Source: Rhodopseudomonas sp. P2A-2r (GTDB lineage: Bacteria; Pseudomonadota; Alphaproteobacteria; Rhizobiales; Xanthobacteraceae). Taken from it: 64,000 nucleotides of DNA. Under the pieces are notes generated by a model. That model did no database searches and was not told where the DNA came from. It saw nothing but the letters and a program-made list of their open reading frames with translations. The DNA lies in the NCBI RefSeq assembly GCF_026015985.1, contig NZ_CP110389.1, positions 5,240,001 through 5,304,000 on the forward strand, in the 5' to 3' direction. Below, in pieces: positions 44,575 to 54,350 of this stretch. A program made the translations under genes and the position numbers. How positions within the stretch are numbered: position 1 is the stretch's first letter; each line of letters opens with the position of its first letter.

Positions 44575-45116
44575 AAGGTGCAAGTCGGACCGACGAACCA
44601 CTGATCTATCAGCAGTGTAAAGCCGAGGGAGACATCCTCGGCGGTAAAGCGCCTGACGCACATGAATTCGGAGGTTGCGGTGACGGCTTTGATCACCTTC
44701 AGCCGGCCGAGGAACCACTCGAATAGTCCTCCAGCACCTGCGGCTGGCGTCGCCCGTCCGGCTCCAGTTGCGAATAGCGCAGCACCAGCGTCTGCGGAAA
44801 GGTCAGCGTCGCTTCTCTTCGCCAAAATGCAGCCGGTTGAGGAATGCGCCGTAGTCCGCTTCGTCGATTCCCACCGCCAGCGGCGTCGGGACGTATTTCG
44901 TGACGAGATATTGCGCGATCGGCGCCGACTCCGTCATACGCGTGTCACCATTGAACAGCAGAGGAATAGTGCCGAGCGGATTGATGCCGAGATTATGCTT
45001 GGGATGGACGCGCGCGGGAACGGCAGCATCTTGAGTTCGTAGGGCAGTCCTAGCTCTTCCAACGTCCACAGCGGCCGGAACGAACGTGCCGCAGCGCAGT
45101 GATAGAGCGTGTTCAT
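44575..45116 (-). pseudogene. decayed glutathione S-transferase, second copy
   Basis: Clearly derived from the same ancestor as the gene at 34373-35038: starts MNTLYHCAAARSFRPLWTLEEL at 45116 and shares the segments GINPLGTIPLL, GDTRMTES and ATSEFMC. The reading frame is broken by a one-base loss near 45015 (GCGCGCGGG against GCGCGGCGGG) and a 5-base insertion near 44817. A further loss lies near 44724, and the C-terminal ~45 residues are replaced by unrelated sequence. Several substitutions and a non-homopolymer insertion show real decay, unlike the single-base breaks elsewhere in the window. It marks the right boundary of the accessory island. Confidence 0.88.
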
Positions 45117-45537
45117 GGCGCGTGTCGTCCCGATATTGCAGCTGCCGCCTCGCCGCGATGCGGCGTCGGCGGCAGCCGGAAGGATGCAGCGCGTTGCGTC
45201 AAGGCAGTGCGCGGTGCAGATGCGCGCGCGAATCACCTATCTGCAAATTATGCGACAACCCTTTCCTGCTGCGATGCGGCGGTGTTTATGGGACTTATCT
45301 TGCGACGCAGCGAAAGCAGGAGATCACTATGGATGCTTCGGCGTTGACATACCTTCACAGGCTCCGCATTATTTGAGCGGTAATACCGGACGCCATTGAC
45401 CAAGATGCATCGCCCGGTGCGGATCTGACAAAACTTCAGCGACCAGTGGTGCGCTTGCAGGTCCCGCGTCGCGAACGGACGGAACGACCGAACACAACGA
45501 ATCTAACTTCAAGCTTTGGCGACCCGGAGAACGACAG
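45117..45537. promoter_or_regulatory. region upstream of the formaldehyde oxidation genes
   Basis: 421 bases without a gene. Contains a good sigma-70-like promoter at 45344-45372 and a short leader to adhC. No operator palindrome is obvious. Confidence 0.45.
45344..45372 (+). promoter_or_regulatory. candidate sigma-70 promoter for adhC/flhA
   Basis: TTGACA at 45344-45349 matches the -35 consensus fully. Seventeen bases later CATTAT (45367-45372) matches four of six -10 positions. It lies about 165 bases upstream of the adhC ATG, on the same strand. Confidence 0.45.
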
Positions 45538-46647
<1,110 letters not shown>

Positions 46648-46744
46648 GTTTTACTGAGTTTCAAGTTCGGCAGGAGAAACGGCAAGACGCAGCACTTTCA
46701 AATCACAAGCGTCCAGCGAAGACGCAAAACGGAGGATTGATCCC

Positions 46745-47313
46745 ATGACTGTTCACATCCACCCCTCAGTCGACAGTGGCGTAAAGAAAGGCTCCGGCAG
46801 CTTCGCCGGCGGCACGCTGGTTTGCAAATGCAAGGACCGCCCGGTCAAGGTCGGCGTCAAGGGCGACGTCGCCCACAACCACGCCTGCGGCTGCACTAAA
46901 TGCTGGAAGCCGGACGGCGCGACCTTCTCGGTGGTCGCCGTGGTGCCGCGCGACAACGTCACCGTGCTGGAAAACGGCGACAAGCTGCACATCGTTGACG
47001 CCTCGGCGACGATCCAGCGTCACGCCTGCCGGGTCTGCGGCACGCACATGTACGGCCGGATCGAGAACAAGGATCATCCGTTCTACGGGCTCGACTTCAT
47101 CCATCCGGAACTGTTCGAGGAAACTGGTTCGGCAGCGCCGGGCTTTGCCGCTTTCGTGTCGTCGGTGATTGAATCCGGCGTCGATCCCGGCGAGATGGAC
47201 GGCATCCGGGCGCGCCTCAAGGAGCTCGGACTCGAACCCTATGACTGCCTGTCGCCGGGGTTGATGGACGCCATCGCCGCCCACGTCGCAAAATCGAAAA
47301 AAAGGCGGCCTGA
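46745..47313 (+). CDS. gfa: S-(hydroxymethyl)glutathione synthase (glutathione-dependent formaldehyde-activating enzyme), one apparent base deletion
   Basis: Gfa speeds the condensation of formaldehyde with glutathione. The protein shows the zinc cysteines in [25 protein letters not shown] and [13 protein letters not shown], then [11 protein letters not shown]. The frame runs past the expected end because the A7 run at 47297-47303 seems one base short; with eight A it ends KKKAA at 47313, giving 189 residues, the usual size. As written the frame continues to unrelated sequence. It lies 97 bases after adhC and 167 bases before fghA. Confidence 0.93.
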
Positions 47314-47337
47314 CCGCTCACGCTTGATCCGACACGG

Positions 47338-47387
47338 TGTCCCGGACGCGGCGCGGCACGAAGTGCCGCTCCGCAGATCCGGGGAAC
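47338..47387. repeat. dispersed palindromic repeat, shortened copy (family A)
   Basis: About 50 bp: TGTCCCGGACGCGGCGCGGCA at the left and GCAGATCCGGGGAAC at the right, matching both ends of the copies at 24782 and 28857 but lacking the interior. It lies between gfa and fghA. Confidence 0.65.
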
Positions 47388-47480
47388 GAAGCCACCAAGC
47401 CGAAGCCATCCGGATATCCTTCCGGATGGCTTCGCTGCACATGATATAACTCCTGCCGTCCAATCCAGAGATTCCTGCCG

Positions 47481-48326
47481 ATGACCATCGAAACAGTCTC
47501 GCTCAACCGGGCCTATGGCGGCACCCAGGGCGTCTACAAGCACGCCAGCCGCTCCACCGGCACCGACATGACCTTCTCGGTGTTCGTGCCGCCCCAGGGC
47601 GCCAACGCGAAGCTTCCCGTGGTCTGGTATCTGTCCGGCCTGACCTGCACCCATGCCAATGTCACCGAGAAGGGCGAATTTCGAAAGGCCTGCGCCGAGC
47701 TCGGCCTGATCTTTGTCGCCCCCGACACCAGCCCGCGCGGCGCCGACGTGCCCGGCGACCCCGACAAGTCCTACGACTTCGGACTCGGCGCAGGCTTCTA
47801 CGTGGATGCCACGCAGGAGCCCTATGCGCGCAACTATCGCATGTGGAGCTATGTCACCGAGGAATTGCCGGCGCTGGTCGCCGCGCAGTTTCCCGTCGAT
47901 GCCAGCAGGCAGTCGATCCTCGGCCATTCCATGGGCGGCCACGGCGCGCTGACCGTCGCGCTGAACTATCCGCAGCGCTACCGCGCCGCCAGCGCCTTCG
48001 CGCCGATCGTCGCGCCGGCACAGGTGCCGTGGGGCGTCAAGGCGCTGTCCGGCTATCTCGGCGGCGATCGCATGACCTGGCGCAAGCATGACGCGGTGGC
48101 GCTGATCGAAGACGGCGCGCGCTTCCCCGACCTGCTGGTCGATGTCGGCGACGCCGATCCGTTCCTGACCCAGCAGCTGCAGCCGGAGCGGCTGGAACAT
48201 GCCTGCGAAAAGGCCGGCATTCCGCTCACCCTGCGCCGCCAGCCCGGCTACGACCACAGCTACTATTTCATCTCCACCTTCATGGAGGACCATCTGCGCT
48301 GGCATGCGGAGAGATTGAAGGCGTGA
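47481..48326 (+). CDS. fghA: S-formylglutathione hydrolase
   Basis: Hydrolyses S-formylglutathione to formate and glutathione, completing the pathway begun by Gfa and AdhC. The 281-residue serine esterase has the nucleophile elbow LGHSMGGHGALTVAL, the FVAPDTSPRGADVPGD segment, the catalytic Asp near DVGDADPF and the catalytic His in GYDHSYYFISTF. These are the esterase D/FghA hallmarks. Intact, normal length. Confidence 0.96.
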   Translation: MTIETVSLNRAYGGTQGVYKHASRSTGTDMTFSVFVPPQGANAKLPVVWYLSGLTCTHANVTEKGEFRKACAELGLIFVAPDTSPRGADVPGDPDKSYDFGLGAGFYVDATQEPYARNYRMWSYVTEELPALVAAQFPVDASRQSILGHSMGGHGALTVALNYPQRYRAASAFAPIVAPAQVPWGVKALSGYLGGDRMTWRKHDAVALIEDGARFPDLLVDVGDADPFLTQQLQPERLEHACEKAGIPLTLRRQPGYDHSYYFISTFMEDHLRWHAERLKA

Positions 48327-48334
48327 TGCATTTT

Positions 48335-48540
48335 ACCTCTCCCCGCTTGCGGGGAGAGGTCGGAGCCGAGCGTCAGCGAGGTTCCGGGTGAGGGGAGCCA
48401 GCGTTTCACTCGATAGTCCCCTCACCCGTCGCGAAGAACCTGCGGTCCTTCGCGACACCCTCTCCGCTTGGCGAAGCTTCGCTTCGCCGGGCGGGCGAGG
48501 AAGCGCAGCTCGCGCTGCTCCCGCCCGGAATGACAGTCGT
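48335..48540. repeat. palindromic intergenic repeat region (family B hairpin plus second hairpin)
   Basis: ACCTCTCCCCGC (48335-48346) and GCGGGGAGAGGT (48349-48360) form a perfect 12-bp stem, the same sequence as at 26047. Further along, TCGCGAAGAACC and GGTCCTTCGCGA form a second hairpin around 48430-48460, within recurring CCCCTCACCCG and CACCCTCTCCGC blocks. The region fills the gap between the convergent fghA and DUF2380 genes and may act as a terminator for both. Confidence 0.75.
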
Positions 48541-48544
48541 CCCT

Positions 48545-49069
48545 CTACTGCGGCTTGCCGAAATCCGGCGCCAGCAGCCGGTTGCGCAGCAGCCAGCTGG
48601 CGGTGCGGGTCCAGGACTCGTCGTTGTTGCCCCGCAGGTCGGCGCTCATGCTGGCAACGATATGGCCGGTACGGACGTTGCGCATGTAGATGTTCATGTT
48701 GAGGATCAGGTTGGAGACCTTCTGCACCACGCCGGTGACGGCCAGATCGGCGCCGAGCTGCTGGGCCAGTTGCACGTCGCAGCCACCGCAAGCCTGCAGG
48801 TTCTTTTCGTGGGCCGCCGCATTGACCGGCGCGATATCGACGATCGCATAGCGACCTGACTCCGCCAGCCCCTTGCGGATCTGATCGCCGGCGCGCAGCA
48901 GCCGGTCGTGCTCGTCGGAACGCGGTCCGTCGGTCTCGCCCTGCAGGCTGGTGTCGAACAGTTCGAAATCGAACACCGCCACCTTGGGCAGGCTCGCCGC
49001 AGGTGCCTGCGCATGGGCCGGCGCCGCCAGCGCGAGCAGAAGAAATACAGCACGGCAAGAGGGGCGCAT
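48545..49069 (-). CDS. secreted DUF2380-like protein
   Basis: A 174-residue exported protein. The ATG at 49069 begins a clear signal peptide (MRPSCRAVFLLLALAAPAHA, cleavage after AHA-QA). The mature part has KVAVFDFELFDTSLQGE, GRYAIVDIAPV, a CGGC pair, LGADLAVTGVVQKVSNLILN and NDESWTRTASWLLRNRLL. This is the pattern of DUF2380 proteins that sit beside PQQ-dependent dehydrogenase/ABC clusters. The ADLAV-VTG-type core is TolB/lipoprotein-like. It is divergent from the ABC binding protein (140 bases apart). Exact function unknown. Confidence 0.8.
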   Translation of the reverse strand: MRPSCRAVFLLLALAAPAHAQAPAASLPKVAVFDFELFDTSLQGETDGPRSDEHDRLLRAGDQIRKGLAESGRYAIVDIAPVNAAAHEKNLQACGGCDVQLAQQLGADLAVTGVVQKVSNLILNMNIYMRNVRTGHIVASMSADLRGNNDESWTRTASWLLRNRLLAPDFGKPQ

Positions 49070-49209
49070 CAGCGGGTTCCCCGCGCGATCCAAGTGAACG
49101 AACTCAAGCGAACGAATTTGTCACTTGCAACCTAGGCCGGATCAGCCATGTTTCAAGTAGAAAGTCCCTGTGGCCTGGTACCGCAAAAGGGACGCGTCAG
49201 GGAGATTGA

Positions 49210-50391
49210 ATGATCCGCTCGTTGGTCGGCGCGATGGTCCTGGTTGCGCTGGCCTCCGGCGCGCTAGCGGATCCGCTTGAGATCAGGATCGGCTATCTCG
49301 GCCGGGCCGGAGGCAAGTCGACATTGTCGCTGCTGGCGCAGCCGGCGGAGAACGACGGCATTGCCGGCGCACAGCTGGCCATCGAGGACAACAACACCAC
49401 GGGCCGCTTTCTCAACCAGCGTTTTGCGCTCGACGAGATCCGCCTCAAGGACGGCGACGACGTCGCAAAGGCGGCGCTGTCCCTTGCCGACCGCAACGTG
49501 TCCTTCATCATCGCCGACCTGCCCGCCGATGCGCTGCTGAAGGCCGCCGATGCGGTGCGCGACCGCAATGCCGTCATCGTCAATGCCGGTGCCATCGACG
49601 ACCGGCTGCGCGAGCAGGACTGCCGCGGCAATGTCATCCACGTCGCGCCGACGCGATCGATGCTCGCCGACGGCCTCGCGCAATATCTGGTCTGGAAGCA
49701 ATGGAAGCGCTGGCTGCTGGTGGTCGGCTCGCATCCCGAGGACAAACTGTTCGGTGACGCGCTGCAGCGCGCCGCGACACGGTTCGGCGCCAAGGTGGTG
49801 CAGTCCCGCACCTTCGAGGACACCGGCGGGGCGCGGCGCACCGACAGCGGCGTCACGCTGATACAGCGCCAGATGCCGGTGTTCACGCAATCGGCGCCGG
49901 CCTACGACGTGCTCGTCGCTGCCGACGAGAGCGAGGTGTTCGCGTCTTACCTGCCCTATCGCACCTGGGATGCGCGGCCGGTGGCCGGCTCCGCCGGACT
50001 CGTCCCGACGAGTTGGGATCCCGCCCATGATCAATGGGGGGCCGAGCAGTTGCAGAGCCGCTTCACGAAGCTCAACCGGCGGCGCATGACCGCGCTGGAC
50101 ATGCAGGCCTGGACCGCGGCGCGCATCGTCGGCGAGGCGGCCTCACGCACTAACTCCGGCGATGCCAAGGCGCTGCTGGCCTTTCTCAAAGGCCCGGATT
50201 TCTCCATCGCCGCGTTCAAGGGCCAGCGCCTCACCCTGCGCGACTGGAACCTGCAGCTGCGCCAGCCGATCCTGCTGGCCGATGGCCGCATGGTGGTGTC
50301 GGTCTCGCCGCAGGAGGGCTTCCTGCACCAGACATCCGAACTCGACACGCTTGGCATCGATCGCCCGGAGAGCAAATGCAAGTTGAACTGA
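49210..50391 (+). CDS. periplasmic binding protein of the PQQ-dehydrogenase-associated ABC system
   Basis: A 393-residue secreted protein of the branched-chain amino acid receptor fold. It has a signal peptide (MIRSLVGAMVLVALASGALA), then EIRIGYLGRAGGKSTLS, GAQLAIEDNNTTGRFLNQ and LVVGSHPEDKLFGDALQRAA. It matches the substrate-binding family found in PQQ-dependent alcohol dehydrogenase loci (TIGR03863-type). Oddly, the ABC subunits downstream are of the exporter ABC-2 type, not the importer type usual for such receptors. It overlaps the propeller gene by 16 bases. Confidence 0.87.
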   Translation: MIRSLVGAMVLVALASGALADPLEIRIGYLGRAGGKSTLSLLAQPAENDGIAGAQLAIEDNNTTGRFLNQRFALDEIRLKDGDDVAKAALSLADRNVSFIIADLPADALLKAADAVRDRNAVIVNAGAIDDRLREQDCRGNVIHVAPTRSMLADGLAQYLVWKQWKRWLLVVGSHPEDKLFGDALQRAATRFGAKVVQSRTFEDTGGARRTDSGVTLIQRQMPVFTQSAPAYDVLVAADESEVFASYLPYRTWDARPVAGSAGLVPTSWDPAHDQWGAEQLQSRFTKLNRRRMTALDMQAWTAARIVGEAASRTNSGDAKALLAFLKGPDFSIAAFKGQRLTLRDWNLQLRQPILLADGRMVVSVSPQEGFLHQTSELDTLGIDRPESKCKLN

Positions 50392-51374
50392 CAATTGCTG
50401 TCGCACGCATCGGACGCTGGCTGTTGCTTCCGACCTTTATTGCCTGCCTCGCCTCGCCCGCTTACGCCTTCATCGCCTATGTCTCCAACGAGAAAGGCAA
50501 CACCGTTTCGGTGATCGACACCGACACCTGGACGGTGACCGCGACCATCAAGGTCGGCCAGCGGCCCCGCGGCATCGAACTCACCCGCGACGGCAAGTTC
50601 GTGCTGGTGGCGGTCGGCGACGACGATACCATCCAGATGATCGACACCGCCACCCGGCAAATCGTCGACAGCCTGCCCTCCGGGCCCGATCCGGAACTGT
50701 TCGTGCAGGACACCGCCGGCAAGATCCTCTACGTCGCCAACGAGAACGACAACACGGTGACGGTGATCGATATCGAGAAGCGCGCACGGCTTGGCGAGGT
50801 GCCGGTCGGCGTGGAGCCGGAAGGCATGACCATCAGCCCCGACGGCAAGACGCTGATCAATACCTCCGAAACCACCAACATGGCGCATTTCATCGACACC
50901 GCGACGCGCCAGATCGTGGCCAATGTGCTGGTCGACGCGCGGCCGCGCTTCGCCGAGTTCAAGAGCGACAGTTCGGAACTGTGGGTGTCGGCGGAAATCG
51001 GCGGCACCGTGACCATCATCGATCCCGCCAAACGCGCGGTCACCGGCAAGATCACCTTCGACATTCCGGGCCTGCGCCGCGAGGCCATCCAGCCGGTCGG
51101 CATCGGCATGACCCGCGACGGCAAGACCGCCTTTGTCGCTCTGGGCCCGGCCAACCGCGTCGCCGTGGTCGATGCCACCACCCATCAGGTGAAGAAATAT
51201 CTGCTGGTCGGGCAGCGGGTCTGGCACATGGCGTTCACGCCGGACGAGAAATACCTGCTGGTCACCAATGGCGTGTCCAACGACGTCTCGGTGATCAACG
51301 TCGCCGCGCTCAAGGTGATCAAGACCATCCAGGTCGGCGAACTGCCCTGGGGCATTGCCATGGCGCCGCCATGA
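50376..51374 (+). CDS. PQQ-dependent catabolism-associated beta-propeller protein
   Basis: A 332-residue secreted protein with an N-terminal signal (LLLPTFIACLASPAYA). Seven YVTN/NHL-like repeats follow, for example AYVSNEKGNTVSVIDTDT, LYVANENDNTVTVIDIEK and LLVTNGVSNDVSVINVAA, forming a seven-bladed propeller. It belongs to the TIGR03866-type family encoded with PQQ dehydrogenases and their ABC genes. The ATG at 50376 lies inside the end of the binding protein gene; its stop overlaps the ATPase ATG (ATGA). Probably a periplasmic partner of the transporter. Confidence 0.9.
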   Translation: MQVELTIAVARIGRWLLLPTFIACLASPAYAFIAYVSNEKGNTVSVIDTDTWTVTATIKVGQRPRGIELTRDGKFVLVAVGDDDTIQMIDTATRQIVDSLPSGPDPELFVQDTAGKILYVANENDNTVTVIDIEKRARLGEVPVGVEPEGMTISPDGKTLINTSETTNMAHFIDTATRQIVANVLVDARPRFAEFKSDSSELWVSAEIGGTVTIIDPAKRAVTGKITFDIPGLRREAIQPVGIGMTRDGKTAFVALGPANRVAVVDATTHQVKKYLLVGQRVWHMAFTPDEKYLLVTNGVSNDVSVINVAALKVIKTIQVGELPWGIAMAPP

Positions 51375-52189
51375 CGCAGATCGCTGCAGCCCACCCGATC
51401 CGCATGCCGGAGCCGCAACTGCACGACAGCGCGCGCGCAACGCCCGCGCTATCGGTGGAGGGGATCAGCCATGCCTATGGCCCGCGCCGCGCGCTCGAGC
51501 ATGTCGGGTTCGACGTGGCCCCCGGGCGCTTCGTAGCATTGCTCGGCCTCAACGGTGCCGGCAAGAGCACGCTGTTCGCGCTGATCACGCGGCTGTTCGG
51601 CGTGCAGGCCGGGCGCATCAGCATCTTCGGCCATGACATCGTCAGCAATCCCGGCGAGGCGCTGCGGCTGCTCGGCGTCGTGTTCCAGCCGCGAACGCTG
51701 GATCCCGATCTCTCGGTGATGCAGAATCTATTGTATCACGCCGCCCTGCACGGCATCGGCCGGCGCGAGGCGCGACTGCGCGGCGGCGAGGTGCTGGCGC
51801 GCATCGCACTCGGCGATCGCGCCGACAGCAAGGTGCGCGATCTCTCGGGCGGCCAGATGCGCCGCCTCGAGATCGCCCGCGCGCTGCTGCATCGGCCGCG
51901 CCTGCTGCTGCTCGACGAGGCCACGGTCGGTCTCGACGTCAAGGCCCGCGAGAACATTCTCGGCCATGTCCGCCGCCTGGTCGCGGATGAGGGCATCGGC
52001 GTGCTCTGGGCCACGCACCTGCTGGACGAGATCGTCGCCAATGATGATCTCGTGGTGCTGCATCAGGGCCGCGTGCTGGCGAAAGGTGTCGTCGATACAA
52101 TCATATCCGACAGTGGCGCGCACGACCTGCACGGAGCCTTCATGCAGCTGACCGCAGGCGCCGCCGACGCCGGGAGCATCGTGCCATGA
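51371..52189 (+). CDS. ABC transporter ATP-binding protein, PQQ-dehydrogenase-associated
   Basis: A 272-residue ABC ATPase: Walker A LLGLNGAGKSTLFALITRL, Q-loop GVVFQPRTLDPDLS, signature LSGGQMRRLEIARAL, Walker B RLLLLDEATVGLD and switch ATHLLDEI. Closest in pattern to the TIGR03864-type ATPase of PQQ-dependent alcohol dehydrogenase loci. The N-terminal 27 residues before the ABC core are an extension. It overlaps both neighbours by ATGA, so the four genes are coupled. Confidence 0.92.
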   Translation: MTQIAAAHPIRMPEPQLHDSARATPALSVEGISHAYGPRRALEHVGFDVAPGRFVALLGLNGAGKSTLFALITRLFGVQAGRISIFGHDIVSNPGEALRLLGVVFQPRTLDPDLSVMQNLLYHAALHGIGRREARLRGGEVLARIALGDRADSKVRDLSGGQMRRLEIARALLHRPRLLLLDEATVGLDVKARENILGHVRRLVADEGIGVLWATHLLDEIVANDDLVVLHQGRVLAKGVVDTIISDSGAHDLHGAFMQLTAGAADAGSIVP

Positions 52190-53031
52190 CCGTCGTGACC
52201 TCGGACACGCCACGCGGATTTACGTTTGCGCAGTATGTCATCTGCCTCAACGGCATCGTCTGGCGCGAGGGCCTGCGCTTCCTGCATCAGCGCGAGCGCT
52301 TCATTTCCGCGCTGGTGCGGCCGCTGGTCTGGCTGTTCATTTTCGCCGCCGGCTTCCGCCAGGTGCTCGGGATTTCCATCATCCCGCCATACGAGACCTA
52401 CATTCTCTATGAGGTCTACATCACGCCGGGACTGGTGGCGATGATCCAGCTGTTCAACGGCATGCAATCGTCGCTCTCCATGGTCTACGACCGCGAGATG
52501 GGCAACATGCGCACGCTGCTGGTCAGCCCGTTGCCGCGCTGGTATCTCTTGTCCTGCAAGCTGCTGGCCGGCACCGCCGTGTCGCTGCTGCAGGTCTACG
52601 CCTTCCTGGCGATCGCGTGGTTCTGGGATATCGAACCGCCCCATATTGGCTATTTCACCGTGCTGCCGGCGCTGGTGTTGAGCGGGCTGATGCTGGGCTC
52701 GCTGGGCATGCTGATCTCCTCGCGCATCACGCAGCTGGAGAATTTCGCCGGAGTCATGAACTTTGTCATCTTCCCGATGTTCTTCGCTTCATCGGCGTTG
52801 TACCCGCTGTGGCGGGTGCTGGAGGGCAGCCCACTGCTCTACCAGGTCTGCCTGTTCAATCCGTTCACCCATGCGGTCGAACTGATCCGCTTCGCGCTGT
52901 ACGGCAAGATGAACTGGCTATCCTTCGCCGTGGTCGGCGGCTGCACCGCCGTGTTCATGATCGGCGCCGTGCTGGCCTATGACCCGTCGCGCGGCATCGC
53001 GCGATCCAGACCTGCAGGAGGCGAGACATGA
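52186..53031 (+). CDS. ABC-2 type permease, PQQ-dehydrogenase-associated
   Basis: A 281-residue membrane protein with six spans. RERFISALVRPLVWLFIFAAGFR and YDREMGNMRTLLVSPLPRWYLL are typical of ABC-2 permeases of the PedC/NodJ type, and NPFTHAVELIRFALYGK is near the end. With the ATPase it probably exports a compound or acts on the outer side of the membrane; the transported substrate is unknown. It begins in the stop of the ATPase gene. Confidence 0.9.
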   Translation: MTVVTSDTPRGFTFAQYVICLNGIVWREGLRFLHQRERFISALVRPLVWLFIFAAGFRQVLGISIIPPYETYILYEVYITPGLVAMIQLFNGMQSSLSMVYDREMGNMRTLLVSPLPRWYLLSCKLLAGTAVSLLQVYAFLAIAWFWDIEPPHIGYFTVLPALVLSGLMLGSLGMLISSRITQLENFAGVMNFVIFPMFFASSALYPLWRVLEGSPLLYQVCLFNPFTHAVELIRFALYGKMNWLSFAVVGGCTAVFMIGAVLAYDPSRGIARSRPAGGET

Positions 53032-53641
53032 AATGGCTGATGACGCTGGCCGCGTCGCTCGTTGTCGCAGCCATGGCCGCCCCTGCTTCGCGGCCGATCC
53101 GCGCTATCCCGATTGGCCCTGCGTTCAGGCCAAGGTGCCCGAGGTCTCGCTGGCCGCGGTATGGGCCGGGCCGGATCTCGACGATGTCGCCGGCAAGTGG
53201 AAGGACGACGCGAAGATCAGCGCGCTGGTGTCGCGGCTTGTCGCGCGGCGGACGCCGCTCGAGGAAGCCGAGAAAGCCGTCACCGCATTCCTGTCGGAAG
53301 CGGGCGCGGGAAAGGCCGAGGCGGGAAAGCTGCTGTTCTCCGGCCTGTTCGAAACGCTCAATGCACAGCGCGCGTCGGTGATGAACGGGCTGGAGCGGAT
53401 CACCCGCAAGCAGCGCGCGGCGGCGGAGAAGATCCGCGCCGATACGCTGGCGCTGCAGGCCCAGCAAGGCGCAGCCACGCCCGATCCGGCCAAGGTCGAG
53501 GAATTCGGCAACCAGCTGGTCTGGGCAACCCGGATCTTCGACGACCGCCGCCGCGTCATCACCTTCGTCTGCGAGGTCCCGGTCGCTATCGACCAGCGCC
53601 TGTTCGCGCTCGGACGGGTGATCCAGCAGGAGATGGAGTAG
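53028..53641 (+). CDS. secreted conserved hypothetical of the PQQ/ABC operon, one apparent base deletion
   Basis: The ATG at 53028 overlaps the permease stop and begins a signal peptide (MKWLMTLAASLVVAAMAA). The C4 run at 53080-53083 appears one base short; with five C the frame continues CFAADPRYPDWPCVQAKVPEVSLAAVW to the stop, giving 204 residues. Without correction the signal peptide and mature protein are in different frames. The mature protein has two cysteines near the start and long charged helices (TLNAQRASVMNGLERITRKQ). I know no function; position suggests a periplasmic partner of the transporter. Confidence 0.78.
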
Positions 53642-53649
53642 CACCGGTG

Positions 53650-53768
53650 GTCATTCCGGGGCGTGCGCAGCGTCAGCTGCGCGCGAACCCGGAATCTGGA
53701 GATGTTCAGCGCAACACATCCCGGGATTCCGGGTTCGCTCGAGCTGCGCTCTCGCGCCCCGGAATGAC
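53650..53768. repeat. dispersed palindromic repeat element (family C)
   Basis: A 119-bp element with perfect 14-bp inverted ends GTCATTCCGGGGCG (53650-53663) and CGCCCCGGAATGAC (53755-53768). Inner parts GCGCGAACCCGGAATC and GATTCCGGGTTCGC are also complementary, so the whole can fold into a long hairpin. It lies between two convergent genes and may terminate both. Confidence 0.85.
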
Positions 53769-53780
53769 GGTCTAGCAGCT

Positions 53781-54350
53781 TTACCGTGCCGGCGCAGCGT
53801 CCTCCGGCCGCGGTTGCGGCTGCGCGTCGACCAGCGGCAGAAGTGCGCCGTCCCAGCCGTCGGTGCCGTCCGGATACCATGCCACGTTGCTGTAGCCATA
53901 GCTCAGCGCGCGCTTGGCGGCATTCCACGACATCCAGCATTGGGCCTGGCAATAGAACAGCAGCGGCTTTGCCGGGTCGCCGCCGGTGGCCTGTGCCAGG
54001 CCGCGCTTGAAATACGCCTCGGTCGGCGCCGCCAGCGCGCCGTAGCCGGTGTCGACCAGCCAGATGCTGCCGGGAATGTTGGACCGCGGTATGTCGCGCC
54101 AGATGGTGCCGGCCGGCAGGTTGCGCGGCTTTGGCGCGCGCGGCATGACATCGATGAACACCGCCGCTTTGGCGCGCCAGATCGCTTCGGCCTCCGGCGT
54201 CGCGACCACGCGGGCGCCACGCAATGTGGCCGGGACCGGCGTGCGATAATTGTCGCTGCGGTAGCCGTCCGGCTCCGGTACGACCTGCTGGGCATGCGCG
54301 CATGTCGCGAAGGCCAGCAGGACGATGCCGGCCAGCGCTGGTCGCATCAC
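53781..54350 (-). CDS. PQQ-dependent catabolism-associated CXXCW-type rhodanese-like protein
   Basis: A 189-residue secreted protein: signal peptide (MRPALAGIVLLAFATCAHA), then DGYRSDNYRTPVPATLRG, VFIDVMPRAPKPRNLP and LLFYCQAQCWMSWNAAKRA. The last contains the paired cysteines followed by Trp that name this rhodanese-like family (TIGR03865-type) of quinoprotein loci. The ending is acidic and proline-rich. Possibly a sulfur or thiol carrier in the periplasm; the function is not established. Its ATG overlaps the stop of the MoxJ-like gene. Confidence 0.88.
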   Translation of the reverse strand: MMRPALAGIVLLAFATCAHAQQVVPEPDGYRSDNYRTPVPATLRGARVVATPEAEAIWRAKAAVFIDVMPRAPKPRNLPAGTIWRDIPRSNIPGSIWLVDTGYGALAAPTEAYFKRGLAQATGGDPAKPLLFYCQAQCWMSWNAAKRALSYGYSNVAWYPDGTDGWDGALLPLVDAQPQPRPEDAAPAR

